Assembly: GCA_014607495.2 (NCBI GenBank)
Contig: CP053169.1
Span: forward strand, 868,001-932,000
From: Carposina sasakii
Lineage: Eukaryota; Arthropoda; Insecta; Lepidoptera; Carposinidae
Reading direction: 5' to 3'
DNA length: 64,000 nucleotides
The notes below the pieces were generated by a model, which did not search any database, was not told where the DNA came from, and saw nothing but the letters and a program-made list of their open reading frames with translations. A program made the translations under genes and the position numbers. Each line of letters opens with the position of its first letter. Positions within the stretch are counted from its first letter, which is position 1. Positions 46,901 to 59,110 of this stretch are shown in pieces.

Positions 46901-47516
46901 TAACATGTGTATAGTTTAAAATGTAGGATGCATGTTTTAGAGTTCAGTTTTGTATGGAGATGTTTTCGAGTGATTTTTAGATGAAGAATGATGCAAAATT
47001 GTAGATGCTCTTTCATATTTACAATGAGTTTTAGTTCAAAATCCATTTTGAGCTTTAAGTTGAGGTAAAAAGATGGTTTTTGGTTTATTATGATGTGTAG
47101 TGATGGGAAACATACTTAACCCTGCAAATGGCTTATGATAATTTTTGGTAAAGCGAATTATTTTAGAAATCATTTTTCAATAGGTCATTAAAGCGAACTA
47201 AAGTGTATCCGGGCGTAAGTGCGATAGGTTTTGTCTGTTTTCGCTGTTATTGTGCCAAGACCGATTTTATGGTAGTCATTTGAATTTCGATGGGCATTCG
47301 AGGGTTAATTTGCATGATTGTGATATACAGTTTGTTTTGTTGTATGTTGCCGATTTATGGGTTACGGATAAATGCAATTTTTGACGTATTTTAATGACAG
47401 GGGTTGTGTTACGTGTTTCACACAGTTTTTGATATAGGTTTGGTATAAGAAATGGCAAAATTATATGATAGGTAAGTATGTTATTTAGGTACTATTGTGG
47501 TATAGGTGTATTAGCT

Positions 47517-47705
47517 ATGTGGTGTCGGTAGAGGAGAATAGTATCACCACTTAGCTGCCCGTGGGTATCGTAAGAGGCGACTAAAAGTTTCTGGGAGGCA
47601 GCAGCGCCTTCCATATTGCCAACATAGTGCAGTAGCCTCGCGGTGTGCTCTGGGGGACACCTAGGTACATCCAGCAATGGATTGCAATAGGCTGATGTCA
47701 TAGGT
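47517..47705 (+). mobile_element. SINE-like repeat with RTE-type tail, deleted
   Basis: GTGGTGTCGGTAGAGGAGAA, TGCCCGTGGGTATCGTAAGA, GGCAGCAGCGCCTTCCA and ATTGCAATAGGCTGATG, with the centre (GTGGTGACTATGGGC) missing. Confidence 0.65.
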
Positions 47706-47957
47706 AGGTATATTATATAGCCTTTTACTTAAGACAAATAGCATACAGCACTTTTACATTATGGTACGAAGAGAGTGAAGAATGCACTCACGAGCGATCC
47801 TGATATACAAATAGAAACGTATCAAAATCGAATCATAAACATAACCCGTGTTAATTTTAAAACAATTAACATATAATTAGCTAACCATTATTTAGATAGA
47901 TTTTCCATACGTTTTGCTGTTAAACAATGTTCTCTAATAACACCGTATATGTATATA

Positions 47958-48210
47958 TAGGGTGTAACAAAAAGGGTATGTTAAGCGAAAAGCTATGTAA
48001 ATAGCCTACTATAGAGAACCTATCCACGAAATTTGAAACTCTAAATTACAAGTTCATTTTTCAATATTGTATGAAAAATCCTGAGATGTTTAAAAATTCT
48101 CCATACGAAAAATAAACATGTGATTTCGAGTCTCAAACTTTGTGAGTTCTTCTCTATAGTGGGCTATTTACATATCTTTTCGCTTAACATACCTTTTCTG
48201 TTACACCCTG
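47958..48210. mobile_element. Foldback family A, copy 4
   Basis: TAGGGTGTAACAAAAAGGG to CTTTTCTGTTACACCCTG. The first base is changed relative to the family start CAGGGTG. Confidence 0.82.
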
Positions 48211-49500
48211 TATAGTCAAAGGGTACGAGTAACAAATATAACCATTTACTTGTAATGTTCAATTTGCTATACTAAAGTCAATAATCTCTGAATTACCTAT
48301 AACATTGATTATTTCAACATACGCACCTATCTATCCCAGAATAGACAAGAGAACACAAATTAAAATTAATTTAGGCAAACCACATGCGCCGACGCATAAC
48401 CTCAAACACTCGAAACTGACCAAAATACAATTTATCAGGCCAGCATTTTTAATTAGTAAAAAAAAAACATTCGAACAGGAGCAGTGGAGCGTGCCAATCT
48501 GCTTCCGATCTTCAAATGTGTTCTCTCCATCACTCTTTCTGTTTTATTATATGTTTGTCCCGCTCGTGTGGTATAATAATTAGTTTCTCATGTACAAGCT
48601 TTTGTTCAGAATGACATGTGGCATCTGGGGGGTTAATTATAAGGTTTTTAACGATGGCCGGTATCGATTCGATCGATGCGGTGAGCAACGGTCGACTGTC
48701 GATGTCGGGTGAAAGATTGTCTGTTTGTTTTAACGTCTTTGTACAATTTCTTTCGAGGGAAATGTAATAATGTACAACTCAACCGAGCTAACCAGCGTCC
48801 CACAAAAAATAAATTTGATTATTTAGATTAATACAAAAAATGTTAGTTCCGAAATCAAGCATTATATGAAACGGAGTAAAAAAAACTTTTCAGCTGGTCA
48901 GGAAAACGCTCAGTTAATTTGGTCGGTCTTAAAACCTTTCTAACAAAGTTTTAACTGCAGTGAAAAAAAAATGTTTATAATTTCTGAAAATATTTACAAA
49001 AATTATTCCAGTTTCAAAAAATATTTTAGTTTAAATTTCTCAATAGAAATAAACGCCAAAGAGTCTTTTAGAAACTCTTGCAAAAACTATAACTCTGTTA
49101 TTTATTTATCCACCTAGCAATCATAAGTACATACATACTTAAGACGCATACATACATAAATAAGTAAATAATCAAACACTTTACAACACATTATTAGCCT
49201 ATCCTAGAAGCGATATATAAATACATAGATAATTATAAAAACCTATTATTACCCATATAATATACCCTCAAAATGACATTTAACATTCGTATAAAAAACT
49301 AGCTTTATAGACATATGTTATTTGCCGGGTTAATAACGATTAATGCGGATTAATGGCGATAGCGGATTAATCCATAGCTACCGTTTGTTGTCTATTTACT
49401 GGGAATCCTTGATTATAATTAAATTTTGCACGCGATCTGACTTAAGCACAGTTTATAACATATAGTAGAACTTAAGTCAAGCTTATGACTTGAAGAGGGC
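48211..49500. other. AT-rich stretch with a decayed SINE piece
   Basis: 49150-49240 resembles the body of the tRNA SINE at 7602-7852 (CACTTTACAACACATTA, TATATAAATACATAGATAA). TCGAT motifs cluster at 48660-48715. No gene seen. Confidence 0.3.
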
Positions 49501-49608
49501 TGGTAGTGACTGCATGGCAAAAACGGGGGATCGAGCCGTGTGGCGCGCTCTGGGGGAGGCCTACGTCCAGCAGTGGACTGCAATATAGGCTGATGATGAT
49601 GATGCCGA
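49501..49608 (+). mobile_element. RTE-like LINE 3' end
   Basis: Encodes a degraded end DRAVWRALGEAYVQQWTAI, followed by a GATGATGATG tail. Source of the tail seen on the SINE-like family. Confidence 0.7.
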
Positions 49609-49751
49609 CTATAGTAGAGCTTTATCATCCAAGCTTCTACACCCAACTGTATGCTAACTGCAATTACCTTGCAATTCGAACTTGTTCACGTTAACGTAAA
49701 TAATAATAATAATAATTTATTTCAGAAAAATAATTCCATAATCATTAATAC

Positions 49752-50013
49752 AAATATACATACATATAATCACGCCTTTATCCCTTACGTGGTAGGCAGA
49801 GCACCAAGGGCCGATAGAACCACATGGTGCCACTTCTGACCAATTTTTAGGGTATAGTTGAGATACAAGTTCGGTTAGTAGTGACAGGTGGTCAACCCAT
49901 CGCCTACAAAATACCAAGACCCCTTTGTCCCTCTACTGGCTTGTACAGTATGCCCGGGAAGAGAAGCAGCTGTAGTATTACACGTTATTTTTTCACTCCC
50001 AGAGCAGCATAGA
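49752..50013 (-). mobile_element. TATG-tailed retroposon, full copy
   Basis: ATATACATACATATAATCAC tail, TTTATCCCTTACGTGGTAGG, AGTGACAGGTGGTCAACCCA, GGGAAGAGAAGCAGCTGTAG and CACTCCCAGAGCAGCAT. Complete in minus orientation. Confidence 0.7.
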
Positions 50014-50204
50014 AAACATTAAACATTTAGGGAGCACCTCACGATTTGTTTGATAGTCAGTACATGAACTATACAGCAGTGATTGATTTACTAAACTAAA
50101 GGCATTATCGGACAGTCAAACCTGGACCCGGACCCTGCGCAGCAAGGATGTGCACCGCTTACGCATTGTCGAATAAAAACAATCGACCCGCGCCTCGGCA
50201 AACA

Positions 50205-50300
50205 TCCCCGACGCAGCCAACCAATCAAATTTTGTTATTATGACGTGATGTAATAGAAGTGACAATAACGGCACGTGATTGGTTGTATATTTAATGTTTA
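50205..50300. repeat. CCAAT-paired palindrome, second copy
   Basis: GCAGCCAACCAATC at the left and CACGTGATTGGTTGTAT at the right flank a TGACGTGATG core, as at 11630-11790. The preceding 50120-50205 is GC richer than its surroundings. Confidence 0.45.
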
Positions 50301-50854
50301 CGTGTAGGTAAGTGTTCAAATTGAAAACTCACATAATACGTTCCTTTCGATATGCCAGTTTGTAAAATCGTTTCATTAAAATTTTAATTAGTTATAAATT
50401 ACTTACAATTTTTTTAGGCCTTAGGTACTTACTTAAAAATTATAAACCAATATAAGTATGTACCTACTATACTGGGTTTAATTTGGCAGATATTCCATAT
50501 ATTTTGATGTCAAAAGTCATGTCTGAAGATCTACTTGTATTAATGTACTATGCTAAAGGTGTACTTTTTTCGCGCACTTTTTGACAGCTAAGACAAGATG
50601 GCGATGGTGGTTATTTGATGAATGCAGAGGAAATGACACAGGGGGTCGAATTCGTTACAGTGAATGGTTAGGAAATACTAAAAGTAAATGAATTGAATGT
50701 GAAATCTATGACCTCATTAAGTTGCACCTTCCGTAAAACATGGCCACCAAGTATAACATTTCTTTTTGTCAATTGTGATCTTGTTCTACAGAGGGTATGA
50801 GTTATAAGAGAGAACAAAGTTTATTCATAATCTTCATAACTCCTGTCCTGATGC

Positions 50855-51030
50855 AGGGCTTCGCTAGAATACATCAGCTGCATCTCTTTCCGCGCATATT
50901 GCAAGAGTCGACTAATGAACTCAGGGTAGTAGCTACATGTCATTGATCTTCTACATCCAGCATAGCTATGCTAAACGTGACAGTAGGCTCTCCTTTATGA
51001 CCCTGCCGTTCTGGTTACTCCAGAGTCGTG
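50855..51030 (-). repeat. Repeat family E, full copy
   Basis: TGATGCAGGGCTTCGCTAGA, ATCAGCTGCATCTCTTTCCG, AAGAGTCGACTAATGAACTC, CAGCATAGCTATGCTAAACG and CTGCCGTTCTGGTTACTCC, the complement of the family from end to start. Confidence 0.65.
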
Positions 51031-51230
51031 TATAAACGCGAAAGTTTGTAAGTATGGATGGATGGATGGATGTTTGTTACTCTTTCACGTAAAACGACTG
51101 GAACGATTTTAGTAAAATTTGGTATGGAGTTAGCTGACACTCTGGATTAACACATAGGCTACTTTTTATCTCGGGGAAATATCTTTATCCCGGATAATTT
51201 TGGCATTTTGTTTTTTCTGCAGTCCACGCG
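51031..51230 (-). mobile_element. GTGGACGCC retroposon, short subfamily
   Basis: TATAAACGCGAAAGTTTGTA, a GGATGGATGGATG run, TTTCACGTAAAACGACTGG, CTACTTTTTATCTCGGGG and TTCTGCAGTCCACGCG. It lacks the first 10-20 bases of the family. Confidence 0.65.
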
Positions 51231-52045
51231 TTATGTGTATATGAAAAAAGGTGGTTTAATTTAACCCTTACACAAATTAAATATCTTTAATTAAAATTTA
51301 AAGTCATGTCAATAATTTAGAACGAATCCTTTTTCATAATACTTTTTAAAGACATTCGAAGTAAAAACTTATTCCTAATAAAACTCATTGGAGCGATAAA
51401 CATGGTCAGTAATTAACAAAGCCAAATTTGCCCATGGTAATGACCTGAAAACGGGAGATACCATCGCATTGTCCGATAAAAACAGTCAAAAATCAACCCT
51501 AACCTATTGTCGGTAAAGACTAGCTATCGATTGATATTTTTAAAAGTTAAGTACGATGCCAAAGTGATGTAAATTTTAGTTGTGATGCTTTAGGGTTGTT
51601 TTTAAGTTGTGGTTTCGCTTGACTGGCACCCGTTCTGGGGTCTGCACCTGCTAAGGTGGCCGATATATGTGTAATTAGAGACCTCTGTCTGTTTGTAAGA
51701 AATGTGGTTTAGGAAGTGCTTTGTTGAAGACACAGTTTGTGGCTTTCAAAGGACTAGGAAGCATGATGTTGTACTTGCAAATCACTGCGGCGCTAGTTGT
51801 TATTTCGGATGGATTATTTTAGTTTATATTGAAAGGTTTCTATATATAACACTCCTGTGGTTGTATAATTGTTTATTTACCAAGTTAATGTAGCACCCAG
51901 TTAGCGCTAGAATGTATATCGTTTAATAAATTTAGTATTGTAACGTTTAGTTTTGGTAATTTTTCTGTTGAAATTTAACTTTGTTACTCGTAAACTTTAG
52001 CACAATGATTTTGGAAAAACGGTATTATATATAATAGTATATGCC
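51231..52045. other. AT-rich stretch, no gene seen
   Basis: The 63-codon frame at 51702-51893 has no splice or family support. Confidence 0.3.
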
Positions 52046-52265
52046 ATATACACATGGCTGTCTTTCCGAAATGGGATGACCAGATCTGCAGGATCACGAA
52101 GGAGATTATAGCCACGTTTATCATAGAGGGATCAGATGTAAAAGATCAGAGACAATTTGCTAGCTTATCAGCTGACAACGCCCCTGAGTTCCTTAGTTGA
52201 CTCTTACGACATGCACGGAAGGAGATGCAGCTGATGTATTCTAGTGAAGCCCCCATCAGCTCAGG
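52046..52265 (+). repeat. Repeat family E, best copy
   Basis: Contains all blocks in order: ACACATGGCTGTC, CCGAAATGGGATGACCAG, GCAGGATCACGAAGGAG, ATAGCCACGTTTATCATAG, TTTGCTAGCTTATC, CCTGAGTTCCTTAG, ACGACATGCACGGAAGGAGA and TGCAGCTGATGTATTC. No tRNA head, tail or frame, so its mode of spread is unclear. Confidence 0.65.
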
Positions 52266-52744
52266 ATAGGTTACGTGAACATTAAAAAATAGGTAACGTG
52301 ACACATTGAAAAAGTTTTTTTTTTTTATAAAGTTTAGTAAAAGAATACTTTTTAAACAATTAATGTATTCCACCCACTTAAATCAGGCCAAAGTGTCGCT
52401 ACTGTTGATTTTTGTACTGAGAAACGGAGTTACATAATTCAAGTGTATTTATTTTATCGGGTTTTCGAGAAAAACACGTGACTGAAAACTGAAAAGTTAT
52501 TTGATTATTCTAGTACGAACTTTTTTATTATGCCTAACACGTGCCTATGACATCGTAATATTATCGAAGTTCGTTATCGTAACGTTTTCTTCATTAGGAA
52601 TAATAAGAAGTGGTACCACTCCACTATTTGCCACTGTCTTTCCCCCCCCAAAAAAAAAAAAAACTATAATAAAAAAAAAACTTTACCATACGAACTTACT
52701 ACCCCTATTTAACGTGTACCTAACTAAAATGACTTATTTCATTA

Positions 52745-52812
52745 GCAGGCCAGTGGTCAATCGGTCGGTTATCGAGGTGCGATCGTGGGTTCGAATCCCA
52801 GGGGCGGCAATT
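52745..52812 (+). repeat. Degenerate tRNA-like sequence
   Basis: GGTCAATCGGTCGGTTATCG and GTGGGTTCGAATCCCAG sit where an A-box region and a B box would; the rest does not fold as a tRNA. Probably the head of a decayed SINE. Confidence 0.4.
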
Positions 52813-52943
52813 AGATTGTTAGTTGCATGCGATAACGTGCTTGTTGAATTTGCTGTCTTGATACTTAAATTTTTATACTTTTACCTATATCATATTCGAC
52901 TTTGAATATTAGTTTCACGAATTTATGTTCTACCAGTGGACTA

Positions 52944-53157
52944 GTGGATGACCGCGACTCCGTCCGCGTGGGCTGCAGAAAAAATGTTTCGGTATTATCC
53001 GGGATAAAAATATATTCCAGGATAAAAAGAAGCCTATGTGTTATTCTGATATGTAAGCTATATTATTTTGAAGGTTCATTAATGTCCATGCAGTAGTTTT
53101 TGCGTGAAAGAGTAACATCCTTAAAAACTACCGCGTTTATAATATTAGTAGCATAGG
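52944..53157 (+). mobile_element. GTGGACGCC retroposon, short subfamily
   Basis: GTGGATGACCGCGACTCCGT, GTCCGCGTGGGCTGCAG, ATTATCCGGGATAAAAAT, TGCGTGAAAGAGTAACATC and the TTTATAATATTAGTAGCAT end. Confidence 0.65.
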
Positions 53158-53187
53158 AGATTTTTTAAAATAACTCCAGTTATAATA

Positions 53188-53612
53188 CAGGGTGTTTGTG
53201 ACAGCCAAGCAAATATTGATATGGTGACTTCATACCATGATTCTGAGATGAAAACCAGTAAAAATTTTCGCAGGAAAATTCAAAAATTTTCTGTTTTTTT
53301 TTTCATTTTTGTCAGGAAAAAATTAGAATGGGTCGTTTATGTAGGCCTTAAATAATGACTTAAAAACAAAATATTAACTTATGGAGTATTTAAAAAAAAG
53401 TTGCTCTCAAAAAAGTTCAATTAACTGATCAACCCCAAAGGAGAGCCACAGTGATCCATAAAACAGCAATGTATCACATAATAACCAATAAACCCATTTA
53501 ACTAGACACAGGATAGAAGCGAAGCGAAGCGAGTAATAACACTGTCGTACAACTCAAAACAATGGTACTTGTTCAGTATCTCAATATTTACCTGGCTGTC
53601 ACATACACCCTG
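53188..53612. mobile_element. Terminal-repeat family B, copy 2 (reverse)
   Basis: TA-flanked. CAGGGTGTTTGTGACAGCCA to CTGGCTGTCACATACACCCTG, with ATAACACTGTCGTACAACTC inside. Its GAAGCGAAGCGAAGCGAG run (53517-53532) is a local expansion. Confidence 0.8.
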
Positions 53613-53799
53613 TATATAAATAAATCCTACTAATGTTAAAGTACAAAAATAAATATCTGTCTTTTTCTTGTTTGACTAATTTTTTATTTCAATTTTACCT
53701 AATATTTTAAACTAATAAACAATAGATTATATACATAATCTGAACATAAATTTAGTTTTTATTATAAAATTATTAATAAAGAAAATGGAAAAAATTCTT

Positions 53800-53868
53800 C
53801 ACCCAAGTGGGAATCGAACCCACGACCACTGCAAACCGTGTCAGCCGCTATAACCACTAAGCCACTTC
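53800..53868 (-). tRNA. tRNA-like sequence, decayed copy
   Basis: Minus strand: GGCTTAGTGGTTATAGCGG, ACACGGTTTGCAGTGGTCGT, GGGTTCGATTCCCACTTGGG and GAAGAATTTTTTCCATTTTC. The 5' acceptor half is lost. Confidence 0.4.
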
Positions 53869-55716
53869 TTAGAACAAATCTTATTCTGGCCAACTTAAAC
53901 CATAGATAGATCGATTTTTTTTATTTTACCACAAATATTGTACATAGTCGAAAATAATACCATATTTATTGTAGTCTTGTCGGATATAGTCACGGGAAAT
54001 AACCTAGTCATTTATTAAATGAAATTCATATTAGAACATATAATAATTAATTCATATAAATGAAGTACGTGTATCTTGTATCAATTTACTAGATACGTTA
54101 TCTATCCACATCTATCATTTATTATGTAGATTGCTATCATAATCCAGCTTATAAACTGGTTAAAAAAACACAAAACCTTGCAATTTCAAGTTGAACCGGA
54201 AATTAATTGATGTCACGTGAAATTCTATAAAGGTTTGCGTAAACGAGCGATATTTATCGGCGATACTTACGGTCTATTAGGGATGTTGGTAGTAATTTGG
54301 TTCCAAGCGTACTCCGGGCGTAAAATGAGACGTTCTTATACTAATTGTTTTATTTTATTTTATTTTATACAATTTTACATACCATTAACAGTCTCCACAA
54401 ATTTTATAAATACAGAAATTACACTTTGGCACAACTCACTGCCAATACCCACCTAATATTGAGTTGTTACGACGTATTAACTCACTGCTAAGATGACGCC
54501 TTACCTTGCCGCATCCGGTGTCAAATAGGTCAAGATCCATCTGTACCAATTGCATTCTGCCGGTACCTCGTTGAGACTAGAGGGATGGAAATTGGATTAT
54601 TGTTACATTTAGACTTATCTGAGATAGTAACTCAGGGCAATCTATATCGCTGGAGGCAATCTCGGAGATTTCGCGACGTTTCTCTAAAGGGAGGATATGG
54701 TGTTTTTTGCAAAGGTTTGTGTAATTGCAGGACATTGGTTCGGTCTAAATATGCTTTCGATACGTATCTGTTACTCCAAAGTATTGCTATCATAATCCTA
54801 GTGCCCTAAAAGCTTTATAAAACTGTATAGCTTAGAGTCAATTCACGAACAACAAAAACTATAAGATGTCTTTTACGACTAAACGACTATATTGCACTTG
54901 TTAAGCTCAAATTTTAAGTCTCCAGACGCACTAAGTCAGCTTGCAATAGCATCAGCTATCGATGATATTGTTGCATAAAATGTCATCTATAAACGTGACC
55001 AGCACTGGTCGATGTCATTAACAAATATTTAATACACCACTTGGATCTAGATATGTAGTTATTTACTACTATGGCCTCAGGAGAACCATCTGAAGAGACT
55101 ACCACAAATGCCAACACGTAACAAATTATGCTGAATACGATACAATTTTTAATAGCATCTGTCAGAAAGTCATTAATTAACACAAGTGGACAAATTGCGT
55201 TTTTCAAATGGTTGATACAATGCATAGCTTCGATATGGGGCTTACACCTTTCTTATGTACATTAATTTTTTCCTTCAACCAGCGATCGTCGGCAAAGCTA
55301 TTGTTTGTTGGTAGTAGATTTTGACGGATTTTGTTCATCAAGCGATATCGTGCGCTACTCCGGGCTTTCGTAAAATAGAGACGTTCTTACTCGGCATAGA
55401 ATTTGAGTGATATTTAGATTTAATACTAATAACTGTTACTTTACATTCCGATTCTCTACCTCTTGGCTCGATCACGAAGCAGTTTGTAGGTTTCATGGTC
55501 TGAACGATCCGTTTTTATTCCACGTTTAGAATTCAACGTAATTAAATTTGCTGATGCCTTACTAAAAAATTTGATCACAATGGAGACAGCATCAATTTTA
55601 TCTTTCAATAAGATCTATTTGAGCATTGGAATCGTTTACCCCATTTATCGGTCAGCAGTTATTGCCCAACTTTCGTAAATAATATAAAAAGTCCAGTCAT
55701 ATTAAAATGTTATATA
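53869..55716. other. Mostly unique stretch
   Basis: TACTCCGGGCGTAAAATGAG with GACGTTCTTA at 54308-54340 recurs, diverged, at 55358-55392, suggesting ends of an unrecognised element of about 1 kb. A short foldback fragment is at 55565-55630. Frames at 54217-54456 and 54585-54809 lack splice or family support. Confidence 0.3.
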
Positions 55717-55990
55717 CAGGATGTAACAGAAAGGGTATGTTAAGCGAAAAGCTATGTCAATAGCCCAATATAGAGAACCTATTTCCAAAATTTGAGACTC
55801 GAAATCACATTTTTATTTTTCAATCTTGAAAATGAAAATGAAAATGAAAATTCTTGAGATATTTAAAAATTCTCCATACTATCGGGAAAAATAAACATGT
55901 GATTTCGGGTCTCAAATTTTGTGGATAGGTTCTCTACAGTGGGCTATTTACATAGCTTTTCGCTTAACATACCCTTTTTGTTACACCCTG
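55717..55990. mobile_element. Foldback family A, copy 5
   Basis: CAGGATGTAACAGAAAGGG to CTTTTTGTTACACCCTG. AAAATG is expanded to several units at about 55826-55850, making this the longest copy. Confidence 0.85.
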
Positions 55991-56964
55991 TATATTGGGG
56001 TAGAGTCGATAATATAATGCCGGGAATAAATTGCCAGTCTACGATGTAAGTACAGACTAAAAAAAATAAATACAAAGTCCAATTAGAATATAAATTAATT
56101 GATGCCAACTACAATCGAATTGGCGTCGCTGGCGCACACTCTATTACGAATCCGCGTCATCGATCAAGATCATTCGTACGCAGTATTGCGGTCGATACAT
56201 TTTCGATGCCGATAAGGAAGTCAGTTGTGGCCACGGAGGCTAGATGGCAGAGTGGACTATGTAAAATATCGTATTTAAAGATAGAGTTCAAATGAGCTGA
56301 AGATGCTATTATATGCATTCACATAATATGACTGAAAACAGCGTATACGTACTCTATGACAGTCACGTTTATACGTCTAATATCCATAAAAAAAGGTTAG
56401 GCAGAAGTGTTTAAATTACACTTCTCATGGTATGCTATTTTAAAGGTTCATGTAGTAAGCGCCTAGGCGACTCAAACTTGCGGAAAAAAATTTAACAATC
56501 GAAGTGAATACTTTATGATGTTGAATGAAGTCTGCTTTCCTTCGAAGTTCTTGAAAGCTCCTTGTTCTTAATTTATGTTTAGTGTTTTTTGCTCCAACGA
56601 ATATGACAACTTTTTTAATGTTTCATCCTACCTTCTTGGTGGCTATTATAATTCGCAGTACCTACGTTATATTTTTTCACGTTATATCGAGTACACCTTT
56701 ATCGATGTATTGTCCCACCCTTCGCGTATTAAAGGTAATTTGATGGAATTTTATAGCGATTTTATAATTGTAATGTAATTGTAATGCAGTTTTATTCGAT
56801 ATGTAGGTCGTACTTTTATTTATTTTTATTTATGAATAGGTAGGTATAGACTTAGATATCACATACTAAAAGTACAATTAACATTAGAATTTCTGTCTTT
56901 AATTTAATGTGCATGTTATCCAATTATAGATTCAATATTTTCTTTAGAACATTTTCACTTTATA
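55991..56964. other. Unique stretch, no gene seen
   Basis: CGAT and TCGA motifs cluster at 56110-56220. The 67-codon frame at 56575-56778 is unsupported. Confidence 0.3.
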
Positions 56965-57193
56965 CAGGGTGTAACAGAAAGGGTATGTTAAGCGAAAAGC
57001 TGTATAAATAGCCCACTATAGAGAACCTATTTCCAAAATTTGAAACTCGAAATCACATTTTTATTTTTCAAGATTGTATGAAAATTCCTGAAATATTTAA
57101 AAAGATTTCGGATCTCAAATTTTGTGGATAGGTTCTCTATAGTGGGCTATTTACATAGCTTTTCGCTTAACATACCCTTTTTGTTACACCCTG
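56965..57193. mobile_element. Foldback family A, copy 6 (centre deleted)
   Basis: CAGGGTGTAACAGAAAGGG to CTTTTTGTTACACCCTG. About 30 bases (TTCTCCATACTATCGGG and beyond) are missing from the right half of the centre. Confidence 0.85.
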
Positions 57194-57395
57194 TATACAT
57201 TCATATAGCCACGCCCATTACACACAAAATAGGTTGGGAACATGTGTGCAATTAACACACTCATTTTTCAGTAGTTATTAAGTTCAACGCGGTAAGGGAT
57301 GAGCCTACCGCCGCTTTTAGATCACAAATACAACAATCTAGCCACCAGTAACAAATCCAATGGGAAACATTACCGAGTGTTTCTAAATAGGTATA

Positions 57396-57655
57396 CAGGG
57401 TGTAACAGAAAGGGTATGTTAAGCAAAAAGCTATGTAAATAGCCCAATATAGAGAACCTATTTCCAAAATTTGCGACTCGAAATCACATTTTTATTTATC
57501 AAGATTGTATGAAAATTCCTGAGATATTTAAAAATTCTCCATACTATCGGGAAAAATAAACATGTGATTTCGGGTCTCAAATTTTGTGGATAGGTTCTCT
57601 ACAGTAGGCTATTTACATAGCTTTTCGCTTAACATACCCTTTTTGTTACACCTTG
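57396..57655. mobile_element. Foldback family A, copy 7
   Basis: CAGGGTGTAACAGAAAGGG to CTTTTTGTTACACCTTG, TA at both sides, full 260-base form, 200 bases from copy 6 and in the same orientation. Confidence 0.85.
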
Positions 57656-57992
57656 TATATTAAGCTTTTAGCGTCAGAGCCTCGTCCGTTAAATAGCAGG
57701 GTGCACCGCGGGCAGGAGATGTCGTCTTTGGGTCCTACTTACACCATTTTCACTGTATTGAATAGTATACCCAGGAAAATTATAACTACTGGTACGACGA
57801 TGAATGTTAAAAGGTAGGAGAATGTTCCATGAAATAGGATCGACGTCTGCACTACAATTTACAGCTTCCATGCTATTTTCAATTACGACCCCTAATGGCG
57901 AACGGACCGATGCGATTGTCTAGTTGTGGACTTATATACAGCTGTTTTAACACTGAGAGAAAGTAAGTAAAGATTTAATAACTATATTTTTT

Positions 57993-58180
57993 CATCATCG
58001 TCAGCTTAGCAGTCTACTGCTGGACGTAGGCCTTCCCCAGGGCACGCCACAAGGCTACTGCTATAGGGGGTTTTTGCCCATAGTCACCACGCTGGGCAGG
58101 CGGGTTGGTGACCGCAATCTGATATTTGGACTATGTTGTCAACACGGGAGTTGCCTCATACGATACCCACGGGTAGAAAT
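57993..58180 (-). mobile_element. SINE-like repeat with RTE-type tail
   Basis: Tail TCATCATCGTCAGC, then CAGTCTACTGCTGGACGTAG, GCACGCCACAAGGCTACTGC, CCCATAGTCACCACGCTGGG and GATACCCACGGG. A copy in minus orientation lacking the first block. Confidence 0.7.
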
Positions 58181-58208
58181 AGAGCCAGTGACGTGATTAT
58201 ATACTATA

Positions 58209-58680
58209 CAGGGTGTGTGTGACAGCCAGGCAAATACTGAACTACTTTTATTTTAAGTTATACGACAGTGTTATTACTCACAGGAAATGCATTTTAATTT
58301 GAATACATATCCGCAATGTATGCTTTTCGCGCCAATTGTATCGGGCGATCCTGTGACTGGTGAAATGGGCTTTTTGGTTATTGTGTGATATAATGCTATT
58401 TTTAGAATCACTAGTGACTTTCCATTGGAGTTGATCAGTTAATTGAACTTTTTTGAGAGCAACTTTTTTTTTCAAAATAATCGAAATTTAAAAATTTTGT
58501 TTTTAGGACATTATTTAAGGACTACTTAAACGAAGTGCACTATTTTTTTTTCCGAAAAAATGAAAAAAAAGTAGCAAAACTTCTTGGAATTTTCCTGCGA
58601 AAATTTTCAGTGGTTTTCTACTCAGAATCGTGGTCTGAAGTCACCATATCAATATTTGCCTGGCTGTTACAAAAACCCTG
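58209..58680. mobile_element. Terminal-repeat family B, copy 3
   Basis: TA-flanked. CAGGGTGTGTGTGACAGCCA to TGGCTGTTACAAAAACCCTG, with TTATACGACAGTGTTATTAC, CGGGCGATCCTGTGACTGG and CTCAGAATCGTGGTCTGAAG. Confidence 0.8.
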
Positions 58681-58734
58681 TATAGGGGTGGTACAAATTC
58701 AACTCTTCCGGCACCACGCGGCTTACATACCTAC

Positions 58735-59110
58735 ATACATACACGTCTGTTTTCCCAAAATGGGGTACCCATAAATGCAGGGTCATAACTAGTCATTAAG
58801 GATAGGTACACAATGGCCTCGTGGTGCCGGCAGAGTAGAATTCGTACCACCCCATGTCTGCCCGTGGGTATCGTACGAGGCGATTAAGGGTTTCCGGGAG
58901 GTGGGCAGCAGCGCCTCCCGTGTTGACAACATAGTCCAAAATAAAAACTGCGGTCTGCCCAGCGTGGTGACTATGGGCAAATACCCTGGGGGAGGCCTAC
59001 GTCCAGCGCAATAGGCTGATGATGATGATGATGACACAATAAAGCCGCGTTTGTCATAGCGGGCACAGATGTTTATGATCAGTAACAAGTTGCTAGCTTA
59101 TCGCCTGAGA
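58735..59110 (+). repeat. Repeat family E interrupted by a SINE-like insertion
   Basis: Left part CGTCTGTTTTCCCAAAATGG and TGCAGGGTCATA (to about 58795), right part AAGCCGCGTTTGTCATAGCG, GATCAGTAACAAGTTGCTAG and CTTATCGCCTGAGAGA (from about 59036). The SINE-like copy lies between. Confidence 0.6.
58800..59035 (+). mobile_element. SINE-like repeat with RTE-type tail, nested
   Basis: GTGGTGCCGGCAGAGTAGAA, TGCCCGTGGGTATCGTACGA, GCAGCAGCGCCTCCCGTG, GTGGTGACTATGGGCAAATA, GAGGCCTACGTCCAGCG and a GATGATGATGATGATG tail. A reverse fragment of the first block is at 58685-58722. Confidence 0.7.

Noticed and set aside
46516..47046. Longest open frame in the window (176 codons, minus strand)
   Set aside because: It runs through a copy of foldback family D (46774-46900) and unique AT-rich DNA, has no family resemblance or splice sites, and is best explained by chance.
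52501..52905. 134-codon plus-strand open frame
   Set aside because: It crosses a C/A homopolymer tract (Pro-Lys run) and a degenerate tRNA-like sequence, so it is not a protein gene.
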